Source: Thiohalobacter thiocyanaticus (GTDB lineage: Bacteria > Pseudomonadota > Gammaproteobacteria > Thiohalobacterales > Thiohalobacteraceae). Taken from it: 64,000 nucleotides of DNA. Under the pieces are notes generated by a model. That model did not search any database and was not told the origin of the DNA. It saw only the letters and a list, made by a program, of their open reading frames with translations. Positions 46,401 through 57,120 of the stretch are shown here, one piece after another. The DNA is taken from the NCBI RefSeq assembly GCF_002356355.1, contig NZ_AP018052.1, positions 2,902,501-2,966,500 of the forward strand, written 5' to 3'. The position numbers were made by a program, and so were the translations under genes. Numbering within the stretch: the first letter of the stretch is position 1; every line of letters begins with the position of its first letter.

Positions 46401-49400
46401 TCATTCCGCCAGCCGGATGATATGGACGTTCTCGTCCACGGCATTGACCAGCACATAGGCCCGCTGGTCCGGCACGTAGCGGAAGCGGCCGAAGGTGCCG
46501 GCCGAGGGCGCCTCGCCCGGGCCGCTGCTGCCGGCCGCCACCCCCGCCTCGATGCGCTGCCAGACCCGGCTGTCCAGATCCAGCGCGTACAGGTCCGTGC
46601 CGCCCATCCAGGCCACCAGGCGGTCCAGGTCGGGATCGTAGACCAGGCCGGGGCTCTTGGCCGCGGTGACGGCGATATCACCCGTGGTCTGCACGCGGCG
46701 CGCGGCAGTCTCGCCCGCGGCCAGGTCCCACAGCATGATTTCCCCGGGCGCGCCGCCGGCATCGCCCCCCACGGCCACGAACAGGCGCCGCTTCGGATCG
46801 ATGGCACCGGTCATGCGGCTGACCCAGGGATCGCTGCTGCGGTCGCCATGGCCGGCCCACTGGCGAGTGGCGGCATCGAAGGACAGCAGGTGGCCGCGGC
46901 CGCCGGCACTGTGCATCCACACCTTTTCTGTGACCGGATCCCAGGCCGTCATCACGCCGTAGCTGATCCGGCCCGGCACGTCCTCGAGGCGGAACCACTC
47001 GCCGGTCTCCAGCCGCAGACAGTCAAGGTTCTGCAGGGTGGTGCGGGTGGCCTGGTACAGGGCCTTGCCACCGAAGGCGCACAGCGCGTCCTCGCCCGGA
47101 ACATACTCCAGCGAGTCATAGGTCGAACGCGCCCAGGGCAGGCCGTCGCGGTAGTAGCCTGTCTCCGGATCGCCCTCCTGCCACTCGCTGCGCGCGGACA
47201 CCTGCTGCCATTGCAGCCGGCGGGTATCGAAGGCATAGACGGCATTGCCGCCGTAGCGGTTGCCGCCGCCGCCCCAGACCAGCAGCCGGCCGCGCCGGGT
47301 ATCGAAGGCCGCACCGCTGCTGGCCTCGGTCAGGGCGCGCAGATAGGCCTCGGATTCGTCCCCGGCCACGGCGTCGGCCAGGCGGCTGTCGGGGATTTCG
47401 GTCCAGACCGCGGCCGGCAGGTTGGCCTGATCGAAGCCCTTGTCATTGACGCTGTAGCTGCGTTCCCACTGGTTGTCGGTGGGGGTGGGTTCCCTGCCCG
47501 CGCTGCTGACCGCAATGCGGACAGCGGCCGTCGGCGTGCTGTCACTGACGGTCAGGACGCGCACCGTCAGACGCTCGCCCGGCGCGAGGTCGGGCACCGG
47601 ACAGGCGAGTTCATCGCCGCTGCGGGTACAGGCCACTTCGTCCGCGGTCATGCCCACACTCAGCGGGGCCTCGGTCACGGCCGAGAGCTGCACGCCGCGG
47701 GCGGTATCGCTGCCGGTGTTGGCGAGCTCCAGCGTCCAGCTGACCGGTTCGTTCGGTTCCAGGGCGGCCGGCGCGTCCAGGGCGAGCAGCTGGAGATCCA
47801 CCTGTGCGGGCTCGATCATCAGACGATCCTCGAACAGGTTGTTGGACAGCATGCCGTCCGGTTCGGCGGCCAGCAGTTCGGCGCGTACGTCGATCTCGCC
47901 GGCCTCGGCGGCCGTCAGTTCGAGCGTGATGCCGCGCCGCTCGCCCGCCGCCAGCCCGTCCAGGGCACAGCGCAGGCCGTCGGTCCGGCGCTCACAGCCG
48001 GCAACCGGTTCGGTGAGCGCGACGTCGGCCAGTTCGCCCTCCAGGCGCAGGTAGGCATCGATGCCGGTGGCGGGCGTCTGCGACAGGTTCATCAGGGTCC
48101 AGCGCAGCTGTGTACGTCCGCCTGCGGCCAGCACCGGGCTGTCGGTCTCGACCACGGTGGCCACATCCACGTCCGGGGCCGGTTCCGGCACCGGCTCGTC
48201 CACAGGCTCATCGACCGGTTCATCGACGACAGGATCATCGGGGGTGGTATCCACCGTGCCCGCATCAGTGTCATCCGTAGTGATGTCCGGGTCCGGATCA
48301 TCGATCGGCTCAGGCATGGGTTCGGGCCCGGCATCCGCATTGGTGTCATCGACCGAGTCAATCACATCGGGCAGGTCGGTGGCGCTCACATCCACACCGG
48401 CCAGACGCAGCAGGCCGCGGCCGGTGTAGCTCTTGCGGGTGCGGTTGGCCGCCGGCACGCCCGGCTGTACCAGGCTCAGGCTGCGATCGGGGCGATCCCA
48501 GATCTCGAAGCTGATCCGCACCTCATCGGCGTTGGCCTCGCTCACCGCCACTGGCAGACTGACCGGGATCACGGCGGGCTGGCCGTCGACCGCCGGGGTG
48601 ATGTCGATACCATCGGCCAGCACCCGGAAGCGACCGTAATCCAGTGGCGAGTCGTCCCAGACCCCCACCAGCACCTGGCTGATGTAGCCGCCGGACAGCA
48701 CCGGGGTAACGGTGAGTACCGGCCGCACCAGGTCATCGTGCACATTGGTCAGGGGCGCGCCCATGTCCACCCAGCGTGCCAGCAGTCGCTTCTCACGCTC
48801 GGGCATGTCGGCCACATAGCCGGCATGTTCGCTCACCTTCGGCCAGATCTCGGGGAACTCGCGCCCCTGTGGATCGACCGGCACGCCGCTGTTGACCGGC
48901 GGCAGGCCGGTGGCCGGATCGCGGCCGTCCAGACGCTCGCCGTACAGGGCCCAGATCAGCATGCTGGAGCGGGCGCTGTTCATGGCCAGCCAGCGCGACA
49001 CGGTGCAGCAGCTGTAATGCCGGGTGATGCGGTCGGTGCCGGGTTGATCCAGATCGGTCAGGCCGTCGCCGGGCCGGGTGGTGTGATTGATCTTCACGCC
49101 GTCCTCGCGCACATAGGCGTTGCGGGTGAGCAGATCGTAGGTGCGCATATCGCCGTCCAGCCGCAGACCTGTCAACTGCTGTGCCGCTCTGCCCTCGGCG
49201 TGACAGGAGGCGCAGCGGCTCTGGATGATCTCGCCGATGCCGTTCTCCCAGTCCACACCCAGGCTGCGCCGCGCGCTGATGCCGGGCAGTTCGGGATAGA
49301 CCGCCTCGGCGGCGGCCACCTCGACCCTGCCCTGCGCATCCACGCCGGCGAACAGCGGCGCGCTGTGACGGGTGAAGTCCCCGAACGGCGCGCCGGTATC

Positions 49401-51569
49401 CAGTTTGGCGAAGGACTGTTCCGGGTCCAGGCCGTCGCGGGTATGCACATGACAACCGACGCACAGCTGCTGCTCGCCGCGACCGACCGTGCGCGAGGCG
49501 GTTTCGATGTCCAGCGCCATGCCGTGCTTGTCGATGGTCTGGAACAGGAACGGCGTGTCGGCCGGGATGCGGACGATGAAGCTGGTATCCGGATTGCCCT
49601 GGCCGTCCGTCACCCCCGGCTTGCGTACCGGGAACTCGCCCAGGATGCGCAGATGGTGGTTCTGCGCCTTGCCGGCCCACTGCTCGCGACTGCCGGAAAA
49701 GCCGTTGGGGGTCTGCGGAATCGGCAGGCTCACCCGGATGCCGGCGATCTCTTCGTTGTCGAAGATCGCCAGTTCTCCGCCCTGCACCAGCAGGTTCTGG
49801 TAGGTGCGACCGGAATGGAAACCGCCGCCGTCCTTCGCGTTCCAGGGGGTGCCGTTGAGCGCCCGGGTCTCGCGGTCATACAGGCTCGAGGCGCCGGTCA
49901 GGCCCCAGGGCACGCCGGCGGGCAGCCGCGGATCCTCCAGGCCCAGGTTGTCATGGCGGGCGATGGTGTCGGGTTGCGGCTTGCCGTGAATGCGGCTGTA
50001 GGGCACCACGGCGCGCGGCATGATTTCATGATAGTCGGGGTGATCCACCACGATCAGGCCGTCCTCGGTCACATGCCCGATGGGATCGGTGCCGTTGGGC
50101 GCGAGCGGGAACAGCCAGATGCCGGCATCCTTGCCGATCTGGGCCAGGGTATCCTGCAGCGAGGCATAGTACTTGCCCATGGTCGAGGAACTGCCGATGG
50201 TGTAGGTCGTCAGCAGGCCGTTGTCCGGCGCGCCGGAGGGATGGGTGAACTTGCCGTTCATCATCACGGTGCGGCCATCGCCCGGATGGCGCCAGTAATC
50301 GCCGCTGTCGACATAGGGATCGGCGGCCTGGTCGCCGGCCGGCGCCTCGGGGGTGAGTCGGTATTCGCCGCGGCGGGCGAAGGGATGCAGCTGGTTGCCG
50401 CTTTTCCAGACACCCGGATCATGGTTGCGATGCTCGAAATCCGGTCCCGCGGGATCGGCCGGGAAGCGCTGCAGCGAGCCCATGCCGCCGTTGTTGTTGT
50501 CGTAGTACAGAGTCACCACCGCGTCGCCGTCGCTCAGCTGGGTGACATAGTGATAGGAGAAATGGGTGGCATCGGTCTTGCCGGCGAAGATGAAGGGATC
50601 CGAACCGTCGGGGTTGATGGTGAACAGCGAATAGTCGTTGTTGTTGGAACGCTGCAGCATGGTGTCCTGGCTGGTATAGACCACCTTGCCGTTGCTGAGC
50701 ATGGCCGGGTGCAGCTGCTGACCCATGGCGCGATGGCCCAGCCATTCCAGGTTGTCGCCGTTCACATCCATGGCGAACAGCTGGAACTGGTAGAAGCCGC
50801 TGGCGCGGTTGCTGGTGAAGCCGATACGCCCATCGGGCAGGAAGAAGGGGCCGGTGTCCATGACCGGGATGGGGCTCTCCCACTCCGGGTCCAGACCGGG
50901 ATGGGCGCGCCCGGCGAACTTGCCGCCCGGCGGCGAGACCCGGCGCTCGGTGCCTGTCTTCAGGTCATAGATGTAGACATGGGCCGGTGCGTCGAAGGAC
51001 TCGAGCAGAATGCCGCGCCGATGGGCATACTTGCCCATGGGGCCGTCGCCGTCGGGATAGAGTTCCATCACGCTCTGCAGATGGTCGGTCTCGCCCCAGC
51101 CGCCATTGCCGTTGAAGCCGCGATCGGTGATGAAGCTGCGGGTGTCCTCGAACTTGGTATAGACGATGCGGCTGCCATCGAAGGAGACGTTCGGGTCGGC
51201 CACGCTGCAGACGGGGCCGCTGGCGATATCCTCGTCGCACTCGACCAGCACCTGTTCGGCCGCCGGATCGCCGTGCGGTTTGTCATGACGGTGCAGCACC
51301 AGATCGCAGCCCGGCTGCTGGTAGAGGTTGTTGGAGGCCGACAGCCAGATATCATTGACCCCGTTCCAGTTGCCGTATTCGTTGCCGTCCGGCATCCGCA
51401 CCGGCTCCTTGCCGCGTGGACAACGCACATACACGACGTCGTAATCGAGCTGCGCGAACTGCGCCTGGCGGGGGGTCTGGGAATGGACTGAGAGGGTGGA
51501 CAGGGCGGCCGTCAGGCCGACAAGGCATGCGGCCGCAAACGGGCCGGGAATAATCCGTTTCATCATCAT
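46401..51569 (-). CDS. Giant secreted di-heme c-type cytochrome with hydrazine-synthase-alpha-like architecture
   Basis: Exported protein of about 1722 residues. A signal peptide (ending near LSVHSQ) is followed by a beta-propeller-like part (about 40-690; PDGRIGFTSNRASGF and HPAMLSNGKVVYTS are PD40-like). Two heme c sites follow, CVGCH at 703-707 and CASCH at 786-790. An acidic Asp/Pro/Glu linker (about 1070-1133) leads into two CARDB/DUF11-like beta domains (about 1140-1380) and a C-terminal Kelch-like propeller. The propeller-plus-two-hemes order resembles the hydrazine synthase alpha subunit and its uncharacterised relatives; I see no anammox genes, and no tyrosine follows the first CxxCH at +4. 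Three ATG codons at 51561-51569 could each be the start. Alone on its strand, 231 bp after tmcA. Confidence 0.85.
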   Translation of the reverse strand: MMMKRIIPGPFAAACLVGLTAALSTLSVHSQTPRQAQFAQLDYDVVYVRCPRGKEPVRMPDGNEYGNWNGVNDIWLSASNNLYQQPGCDLVLHRHDKPHGDPAAEQVLVECDEDIASGPVCSVADPNVSFDGSRIVYTKFEDTRSFITDRGFNGNGGWGETDHLQSVMELYPDGDGPMGKYAHRRGILLESFDAPAHVYIYDLKTGTERRVSPPGGKFAGRAHPGLDPEWESPIPVMDTGPFFLPDGRIGFTSNRASGFYQFQLFAMDVNGDNLEWLGHRAMGQQLHPAMLSNGKVVYTSQDTMLQRSNNNDYSLFTINPDGSDPFIFAGKTDATHFSYHYVTQLSDGDAVVTLYYDNNNGGMGSLQRFPADPAGPDFEHRNHDPGVWKSGNQLHPFARRGEYRLTPEAPAGDQAADPYVDSGDYWRHPGDGRTVMMNGKFTHPSGAPDNGLLTTYTIGSSSTMGKYYASLQDTLAQIGKDAGIWLFPLAPNGTDPIGHVTEDGLIVVDHPDYHEIMPRAVVPYSRIHGKPQPDTIARHDNLGLEDPRLPAGVPWGLTGASSLYDRETRALNGTPWNAKDGGGFHSGRTYQNLLVQGGELAIFDNEEIAGIRVSLPIPQTPNGFSGSREQWAGKAQNHHLRILGEFPVRKPGVTDGQGNPDTSFIVRIPADTPFLFQTIDKHGMALDIETASRTVGRGEQQLCVGCHVHTRDGLDPEQSFAKLDTGAPFGDFTRHSAPLFAGVDAQGRVEVAAAEAVYPELPGISARRSLGVDWENGIGEIIQSRCASCHAEGRAAQQLTGLRLDGDMRTYDLLTRNAYVREDGVKINHTTRPGDGLTDLDQPGTDRITRHYSCCTVSRWLAMNSARSSMLIWALYGERLDGRDPATGLPPVNSGVPVDPQGREFPEIWPKVSEHAGYVADMPEREKRLLARWVDMGAPLTNVHDDLVRPVLTVTPVLSGGYISQVLVGVWDDSPLDYGRFRVLADGIDITPAVDGQPAVIPVSLPVAVSEANADEVRISFEIWDRPDRSLSLVQPGVPAANRTRKSYTGRGLLRLAGVDVSATDLPDVIDSVDDTNADAGPEPMPEPIDDPDPDITTDDTDAGTVDTTPDDPVVDEPVDEPVDEPVPEPAPDVDVATVVETDSPVLAAGGRTQLRWTLMNLSQTPATGIDAYLRLEGELADVALTEPVAGCERRTDGLRCALDGLAAGERRGITLELTAAEAGEIDVRAELLAAEPDGMLSNNLFEDRLMIEPAQVDLQLLALDAPAALEPNEPVSWTLELANTGSDTARGVQLSAVTEAPLSVGMTADEVACTRSGDELACPVPDLAPGERLTVRVLTVSDSTPTAAVRIAVSSAGREPTPTDNQWERSYSVNDKGFDQANLPAAVWTEIPDSRLADAVAGDESEAYLRALTEASSGAAFDTRRGRLLVWGGGGNRYGGNAVYAFDTRRLQWQQVSARSEWQEGDPETGYYRDGLPWARSTYDSLEYVPGEDALCAFGGKALYQATRTTLQNLDCLRLETGEWFRLEDVPGRISYGVMTAWDPVTEKVWMHSAGGRGHLLSFDAATRQWAGHGDRSSDPWVSRMTGAIDPKRRLFVAVGGDAGGAPGEIMLWDLAAGETAARRVQTTGDIAVTAAKSPGLVYDPDLDRLVAWMGGTDLYALDLDSRVWQRIEAGVAAGSSGPGEAPSAGTFGRFRYVPDQRAYVLVNAVDENVHIIRLAE

Positions 51570-51800
51570 CTGCAACTCAAAAAAATCAAAAAGAAAAAGT
51601 GGTGCCAAGTACAACAAGTGACGGCAGCATAACGGGATGCTGCAGCGATGAAACGGTATGAGTTCACACTATTCCGGATGCACCGGCCATGATCTGCACG
51701 ATCTGAAGGAATCAGTCACAAACAGGGAAAACAACAGGGAAGGTGGGCTAAAGATTATGCGCAGCGTGCCGTGGGGCGACGGGATCAGGGATGCAGTCGC

Positions 51801-53966
51801 TCAGGCAGACTGACGCCGACACTCGGCTTCGAGCCGATCCGGCGCAACGGCACGCAACAGCCGATGGAGGATTTCGCGCATGCGTGCGCGCGCCATCCCG
51901 GCCCCGTCCAGCCGATGTGTCTGCGCCAGCTGCGACCAGGGATGATGCTGGAGACATTTTTCGATCAGGAAGGCGCGTTCGCCGGGGTCCAGGACATCGC
52001 TATGCCTCCAGGCCGCCTCGTACTGCTGCAGTAACCGATGGATCGCCACCAGGCTGACCTCGTAACCACGCCGGCCGCAGGCGAAGGCGGCCAGTTCGGC
52101 CCAGTCCTGCGGCTCCAATGCCGCCCCCGGATCGGTCGGCCCCACTGCTGCAGCCAGCAGCGCCCGGGCCAGTTCCGGCTCCAGCGCCTGCAGTCCATCG
52201 GCCAGCTGCAGGGGCAGCAGGGCATGAAAACGAATCCGCAACTGTTTCAGCTGACTTGCTGCGCTGCGGTTCAGTGCCTGCAGCACGATGAGCGCATGCT
52301 GGCCGCTGCTGGCTTCACGCCGCAGCCCTACCCGCACCGGCACATAGCCGTTGCCCTCCCAGAAAGCCAGCAAGGGTCGGTCCAGACCGAAACTCGCCCC
52401 GATCCAGTCGGCCTCGCCCCGTGCCTGCATCTGCGCCGTCAGATCGCGCAACAGCCGGCTGCCCAAGCCGCGGCCCTGGCGCCGGGGATGCACGGCGATG
52501 CGCATGATGCGCAGACCGCGCAGTCGGCCCGCCGCTTCGCAGCCGGCATGCGCCACCAGGGACTGGGCGATCAACTCGCCCCGCACCCGCCGCCGGCCGG
52601 CGAGAATCGCGGGTATCAATTCCATCGGCAGCGGCCCCTCGGGAATCGCCAGGGCAACCGCAAGCACTGCCTCACCCTGGCGCAATACATGGACTGACAA
52701 CGCCGGCATGTCCAGCAACTGGCGCAGGTCCGAGGGCCGGGTGCGATAGTGGGCCGAGACCAGCAGACCGAACAGCTGCCGGAGCAGCGCCTCGTCGGTG
52801 ACCAGCCGCCCGGGGTCGAGACATTCATATACCAGGGCTTCCGGCACCAGTGCGGGAAGGCGCTCCTCCGGGAACAGCTCGGCCTCCAGCAGCAGGGCAC
52901 GGGCCAGCCACCGCTCCAGCGGGTCGGCCGCGGCCCAGCGGATGGGCTCGCTCAGGCGCAGCAGTTGCCAGCCCGGGGCGATGCGATCCAGCCGGGGGAA
53001 GAACTTCAACTCGAACCCGCGCCCGGTGCCTTCATATCCCTGCACCGTGGTGGCCAGTGCCACCCGCGGCCAGCCCAGCACCAGCTGCTCCAGCAAGGGC
53101 AGGGGAATGGCCGCGGCCTCGTCGATCAGCAGCAGGTCGGCGGCCGAACGCCGGCGCAGCAGTTCGTCGGGCGGGACAAAGGGCGGCACCCGGCCGCCCG
53201 CGCCGCGGGCATGACGCAGCAGGGTCTCGCAGCTTGCCCGCCCCGGAGCCGTGACCAGGATCTGCTGTGCCGGCAGCTGCGCGGCCGCCTGCCCGAGCGC
53301 GGTCGACTTGCCGCGTCCGCGCGGGGCGGACAGCACCAGCGGCCGGTGGCGATGCCGGGCCTGCGCCAGGGCCAGCACTGCGGCGACGGCCGCCGCCTGT
53401 CCTGAAGGGGCAACCGCGGATTCCGCTGCAGCCGCCGCCGGCGCTGGCGGCAGCGGCGGGCGCCAGCCATGGCCCTGTTGCAGCAGCCCCACGGCAGGAT
53501 CGTCCAGGCACTCGGTCAGACGCAGGAGAAAATGCCCTTCCGGCTGTGCTGCATGCGCGGCGAAGCGGGCGAACTGCGCGTCCGCCCGCCGCGGCCAATC
53601 GGCCAGTGGCGGCACGAGCAACACCAGCAGGCCACCGCCGCGCAGGGTGCCGGCCACCGCCGCCAGGGCGTCCACATCGAGGCCGGCATGGGCATCCAGC
53701 ACCACCAGTTCGTACTCGCCGCCCAGATAGCGGCGATAATCGCGCTGCGCCGCCGCCTCGCCAGCGTCCGGCGCGTCCTCACCGATCCATAACATGGATT
53801 CGGGCCGCCAGGCATGGGCAAGGCGCCGAACCGCCTCCACACACCAGTCCCGCGCACCGGCGCACACCCACAGCCGGCGCTGGCGGGCGCGTCGCAGGGC
53901 CGGACGCAGCTGCAGCAACTCGGCGGCGGCTGCGGCCCGGATATCTGTTGACGGTTCGGATATCAT
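51801..53966 (-). CDS. tmcA: tRNA(Met) cytidine acetyltransferase TmcA
   Basis: Acetylates the wobble cytidine of elongator tRNA-Met (ac4C34). The 721-residue product has an N-terminal DUF1726-like region, an RNA helicase-like ATPase with Walker A APRGRGKST and Walker B LLLIDEAAAIP, a GNAT acetyltransferase domain (RIMRIAVHPRRQGRGLGSRLL) and a C-terminal tRNA-binding domain. The start at 53966 follows the family; five codons upstream are optional. Divergent from the uracil-DNA glycosylase gene. Confidence 0.94.
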   Translation of the reverse strand: MISEPSTDIRAAAAAELLQLRPALRRARQRRLWVCAGARDWCVEAVRRLAHAWRPESMLWIGEDAPDAGEAAAQRDYRRYLGGEYELVVLDAHAGLDVDALAAVAGTLRGGGLLVLLVPPLADWPRRADAQFARFAAHAAQPEGHFLLRLTECLDDPAVGLLQQGHGWRPPLPPAPAAAAAESAVAPSGQAAAVAAVLALAQARHRHRPLVLSAPRGRGKSTALGQAAAQLPAQQILVTAPGRASCETLLRHARGAGGRVPPFVPPDELLRRRSAADLLLIDEAAAIPLPLLEQLVLGWPRVALATTVQGYEGTGRGFELKFFPRLDRIAPGWQLLRLSEPIRWAAADPLERWLARALLLEAELFPEERLPALVPEALVYECLDPGRLVTDEALLRQLFGLLVSAHYRTRPSDLRQLLDMPALSVHVLRQGEAVLAVALAIPEGPLPMELIPAILAGRRRVRGELIAQSLVAHAGCEAAGRLRGLRIMRIAVHPRRQGRGLGSRLLRDLTAQMQARGEADWIGASFGLDRPLLAFWEGNGYVPVRVGLRREASSGQHALIVLQALNRSAASQLKQLRIRFHALLPLQLADGLQALEPELARALLAAAVGPTDPGAALEPQDWAELAAFACGRRGYEVSLVAIHRLLQQYEAAWRHSDVLDPGERAFLIEKCLQHHPWSQLAQTHRLDGAGMARARMREILHRLLRAVAPDRLEAECRRQSA

Positions 53967-54130
53967 CGGTTTTGGCCCCACGCGCCGGATCGGGCATACT
54001 GACCGGCATTCCCCCGATGAAACCCGAGGAGCGCTATCAACATGCCAGTGCGCATGGCGGTGTCTTCACCCCTGTTCTGCATCGAGCCCGGCAGCTTACG
54101 GCACCAGGCCCCTGTTCCGGGCGTGTCGCT

Positions 54131-54793
54131 GTGAAGACCCGCCACGTCCAGTTGCGCGAGCACCAGCATCAACTCGCCCGCTGCCGCCGTTGCCCCGACA
54201 TGCAGGGACCCCCGGTCATCGGCACCGCGGTGCTCTCGCCCATCATGCTGATCGGTCAGGCCCCCGGCGGCAAGGAGATCCATCTGCACCGTCCCTTCGC
54301 CTGGACCGCAGGCAAGACCCTGTTCCAGTGGTTTGCCGGCATCGGCCTGGAAGAGGAAGCCTTCCGCCGGCGCGTCTACATGGCCGCGGTGTGTCGTTGT
54401 TTTCCAGGCAAGAAGACCCGGGGCGGCGACCGGGTGCCGGCCCCGGAGGAGATCGCCAACTGCAGTACCTGGCTGGAAACCGAACTCACCCTGCTGCGCC
54501 CGCAGTTGATCATACCGGTCGGCCGGCTCGCCATCAGCCGCTTCATGCCGTTCCGGAAACTGACCGAGGTCATCGGCACCATCCACCACCATTCGGTGCA
54601 GGGACGGCCCACCGACGTGCTGCCGCTGCCGCATCCCTCCGGCGCCTCCACCTGGCACCGCACCGACCCGGGCCGGGAACTGCTGGCGCAGGCACTGCAA
54701 CGGCTGGCACGGCATCCGGCCTGGCGGCGGGTGTGCGCCCAGCAGGATGACGACAAAGCCGCCGACAGCCAGGGCCATCCCGGACGGCTGTAA
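54131..54793 (+). CDS. Uracil-DNA glycosylase family protein (Fe-S type)
   Basis: Base-excision repair enzyme of the family 4/5-like UDG group, 220 residues. Catalytic motif A is IGQAPGGKEI and motif B is PHPSGASTWHRT. Four cysteines (CRRC near residue 18, VCRCFPGKK, NCSTWLE) match the [4Fe-4S] site of this group. The GTG at 54131 (VKTRHVQL) gives family length; an ATG at 54017 would add 38 residues of unlikely sequence. Next to tmcA in divergent orientation. The exact uracil-DNA glycosylase family (4 or 5) cannot be fixed by eye. Confidence 0.88.
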   Translation: MKTRHVQLREHQHQLARCRRCPDMQGPPVIGTAVLSPIMLIGQAPGGKEIHLHRPFAWTAGKTLFQWFAGIGLEEEAFRRRVYMAAVCRCFPGKKTRGGDRVPAPEEIANCSTWLETELTLLRPQLIIPVGRLAISRFMPFRKLTEVIGTIHHHSVQGRPTDVLPLPHPSGASTWHRTDPGRELLAQALQRLARHPAWRRVCAQQDDDKAADSQGHPGRL

Positions 54794-54813
54794 TCGACTG
54801 CGGGGTCGCAGCG

Positions 54814-57120
54814 TCAGCGGGCCTCACCGACCGTCTCGATCAGCACCGGGATGCGTGCCGGCGCCAGGCACTGTCCGGCGTCGCTGCAGGCCTGGGCATG
54901 CACGCTCAACTCCAGCCCCGGCGGCGCGGCCCGCTCAAGTCGCAGTGGGATGCGCGTGCCGTCGTCATAGACCCGGATGGGCCATTCGAAGCCGGCCGCC
55001 AGCGGCCGGCCGGCGGGGTAATCGGCCGTCAGTACCAGTTCGCGGCCGCCGGCGCGGGCGCTGACCCGGGTCGGTATCAGGAACTCCAGCGAGGCCGGTG
55101 AGGCATTGACGTGCCAGCCGGGATCCAGTTGCAGGGTCAGGATCAGCCGGCGCGGATCCTCTGCCTCGGACCGGGCCACCACCCGCAGCCGGTCGGCCGT
55201 GTCCGGCGGCGTGAAATCCTGCGCCGGCGGCGCTGCGCCCTCATCGAGCCCCGCCGCACGGTATTCGGCCAGCGCCCGGAGCATGTGGGGCATGGCCGTG
55301 GGCGCCTCCTCCAGTACGGGCGTGAAGGCGCGCAGGGTCGCGGCGGCATAGGCACCGAAGCGCTCATCGACCTGTCGCGCCAGGCCGGCGAGGGCGCGCG
55401 CGGCCAGGCTGTTGGGTGCGGGCAGGGCGGCATCGCGACGCGACCTGGGCTGCACGACCAGGTGCCCGACGGCGGCATCGGCATAGTGGAAGCCGCCGGC
55501 CGGATCCCAGAGCGCGGCGATCATCGCATCGCCCAACTGTCCGGCGGCACGCCGCCAGCGCGCCTCGTCGCGCACCCGGTCCAGCGCCAGCAGTCCGAGA
55601 ATGGTGGCGGCATAGTCATCGAGATAGGCCGGCAGCCGGGCTTCCCCGCCGCGGGCCACATGCAGCAGACGGCCGTCGGCGTCCCGCAGCTGCCGCAGCA
55701 GGGCATCGGCGGCACCCGCCGCCTGGTCGATATAGTCCTTGCGCCCCAGCGCCGCGCCGGCATCCGCCAGCGCCTCGATCATCAGGCCGTTCCAGGCCGT
55801 GATGACCTTGTCATCGGTGTGCGGCTGCGGACGCTGCAGGCGGACCGCGAGCAGCTGGTCGCGGATCGGCGCCAGACGCGCCTGCAGCCGGGTCGGCGTC
55901 AACCCCAGGGCCTCGGCCGTCGCCGCATAGCCCTGCGGCCAGTGCAGCACATGGCCATGATCCAGCTCGGGCGGTCCCTCCACGCCCCAGACCTGAACGG
56001 CCAGGGCATACTCCGCCTCGGCCAGCACCGCCCGCAGCTGATCCCGGGACCAGACATAGGAAGCACCCTCCACGCCGGCCACCTCGGCATCCTGCGCCGC
56101 ATGGAACAGCCCGTCCGGGCCGGTCATCTCCCGCCTCACCCAGGCCACGATGGCCTCGGCGACCCGGCGATTGGCCGCCTCGCCGGTCAGCGCCCAGGCA
56201 TGCGCATAGACCTGCAGCAGCTGGGCATTGTCATAGAGCATCTTCTCGAAGTGCGGCACGCGCCACTGCGGATCGACGGCATAGCGATGGAAGCCCCCGC
56301 CGACCTGATCGAAAATGCCGCCGCGCGCCATGGCATCCAGAGTGGCGTGGAGCATCTCGCGGGCCCTGGCGTCGCCGCTGCGCTCAGCATGGGTCAGCAG
56401 CAACTGCAGGTTGGACGGCAGCGGAAAACGCGGCGGCGGACCGAAGCCGCCGTCGAAGGGATCGAACTCCTGTTCCAGCCCGGCCACCGCCCGCGCGATC
56501 ACGTCCTTCCCGGGCAGCTGTGCCGCCGCCTCGCCCGGAAGGGCATGGGCCTGTGCGACGCGCGCCATGATCCGGGCCGCGCGACGCTCAATCGCGGGCC
56601 GGTCCTCCCGCCACCGGCTCCGCGCCTCCTTCAGGGTGGCGGCCAGCTGTTCCGGGGACAGGTACACGGCAGCAAAGAAGGGGTCGAGATCCGGTGTGAG
56701 CAGCAGGTTCATGGGCCAGCCGCCGCGTCCGGTCATCTGGCGCAGGGCGGTCATGTAGACGGCATCCACCTCCGGGCGCTCTTCGCGGTCGACCTTAACG
56801 CTGACCGCATAGTCATTGAGCAGCGTCGCGATCGCCGGATCACTGAAGGACTCGCGATTCATCACGTGACACCAGTGGCAGGTCGAGTAGCCCACGGACA
56901 GGAAGATGAATTTGTCCTCGCGCCGGGCCCGCTCGAACGCTGCCGCGCCCCAGGGATGCCAGTCCACCGGGTTGTCGGCGTGCTGCTGCAGGTAGGGGCT
57001 GGCCGCATCGGCCAGCCGATTCCCCTCCCCCGGCGCCTGCGCCTGGACCGCGCCCGGGGCCAGGCACAGGCCGGCCAGGGAAACCATGACGGAACACAAC
57101 CAGGCATGCATAGGAACCAT
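54814..57120 (-). CDS. YyaL-type thioredoxin domain protein (DUF255), secreted
   Basis: Large protein of about 768 residues with a signal peptide (ending GAVQAQA), unlike most family members, which are cytoplasmic. The N-terminal DUF255/thioredoxin-like domain has [20 protein letters not shown] and the motif [10 protein letters not shown] middle six-hairpin glycosidase-like (alpha/alpha) region follows, as in YyaL/SPATA20. The last 130 residues ([19 protein letters not shown]) resemble the DsbD alpha domain, an extra thiol-exchange module. The start could be 57120 or 57111. Converges with the uracil-DNA glycosylase gene; function unknown. Confidence 0.86.
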   Translation of the reverse strand: MVPMHAWLCSVMVSLAGLCLAPGAVQAQAPGEGNRLADAASPYLQQHADNPVDWHPWGAAAFERARREDKFIFLSVGYSTCHWCHVMNRESFSDPAIATLLNDYAVSVKVDREERPEVDAVYMTALRQMTGRGGWPMNLLLTPDLDPFFAAVYLSPEQLAATLKEARSRWREDRPAIERRAARIMARVAQAHALPGEAAAQLPGKDVIARAVAGLEQEFDPFDGGFGPPPRFPLPSNLQLLLTHAERSGDARAREMLHATLDAMARGGIFDQVGGGFHRYAVDPQWRVPHFEKMLYDNAQLLQVYAHAWALTGEAANRRVAEAIVAWVRREMTGPDGLFHAAQDAEVAGVEGASYVWSRDQLRAVLAEAEYALAVQVWGVEGPPELDHGHVLHWPQGYAATAEALGLTPTRLQARLAPIRDQLLAVRLQRPQPHTDDKVITAWNGLMIEALADAGAALGRKDYIDQAAGAADALLRQLRDADGRLLHVARGGEARLPAYLDDYAATILGLLALDRVRDEARWRRAAGQLGDAMIAALWDPAGGFHYADAAVGHLVVQPRSRRDAALPAPNSLAARALAGLARQVDERFGAYAAATLRAFTPVLEEAPTAMPHMLRALAEYRAAGLDEGAAPPAQDFTPPDTADRLRVVARSEAEDPRRLILTLQLDPGWHVNASPASLEFLIPTRVSARAGGRELVLTADYPAGRPLAAGFEWPIRVYDDGTRIPLRLERAAPPGLELSVHAQACSDAGQCLAPARIPVLIETVGEAR

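Noticed and set aside
46422-51491. 1689-residue open frame on the plus strand opposite the giant cytochrome gene
   Set aside because: It mirrors the codon structure of the minus-strand gene, has no recognisable domain or signal and is Gly/His/Ala/Gln-rich, as expected for an antisense shadow in GC-rich DNA.
46401-51569. True hydrazine synthase (anammox)
   Set aside because: No beta or gamma subunit, no hydrazine dehydrogenase or other anammox genes, extra C-terminal domains, and no tyrosine four residues after the first CxxCH.
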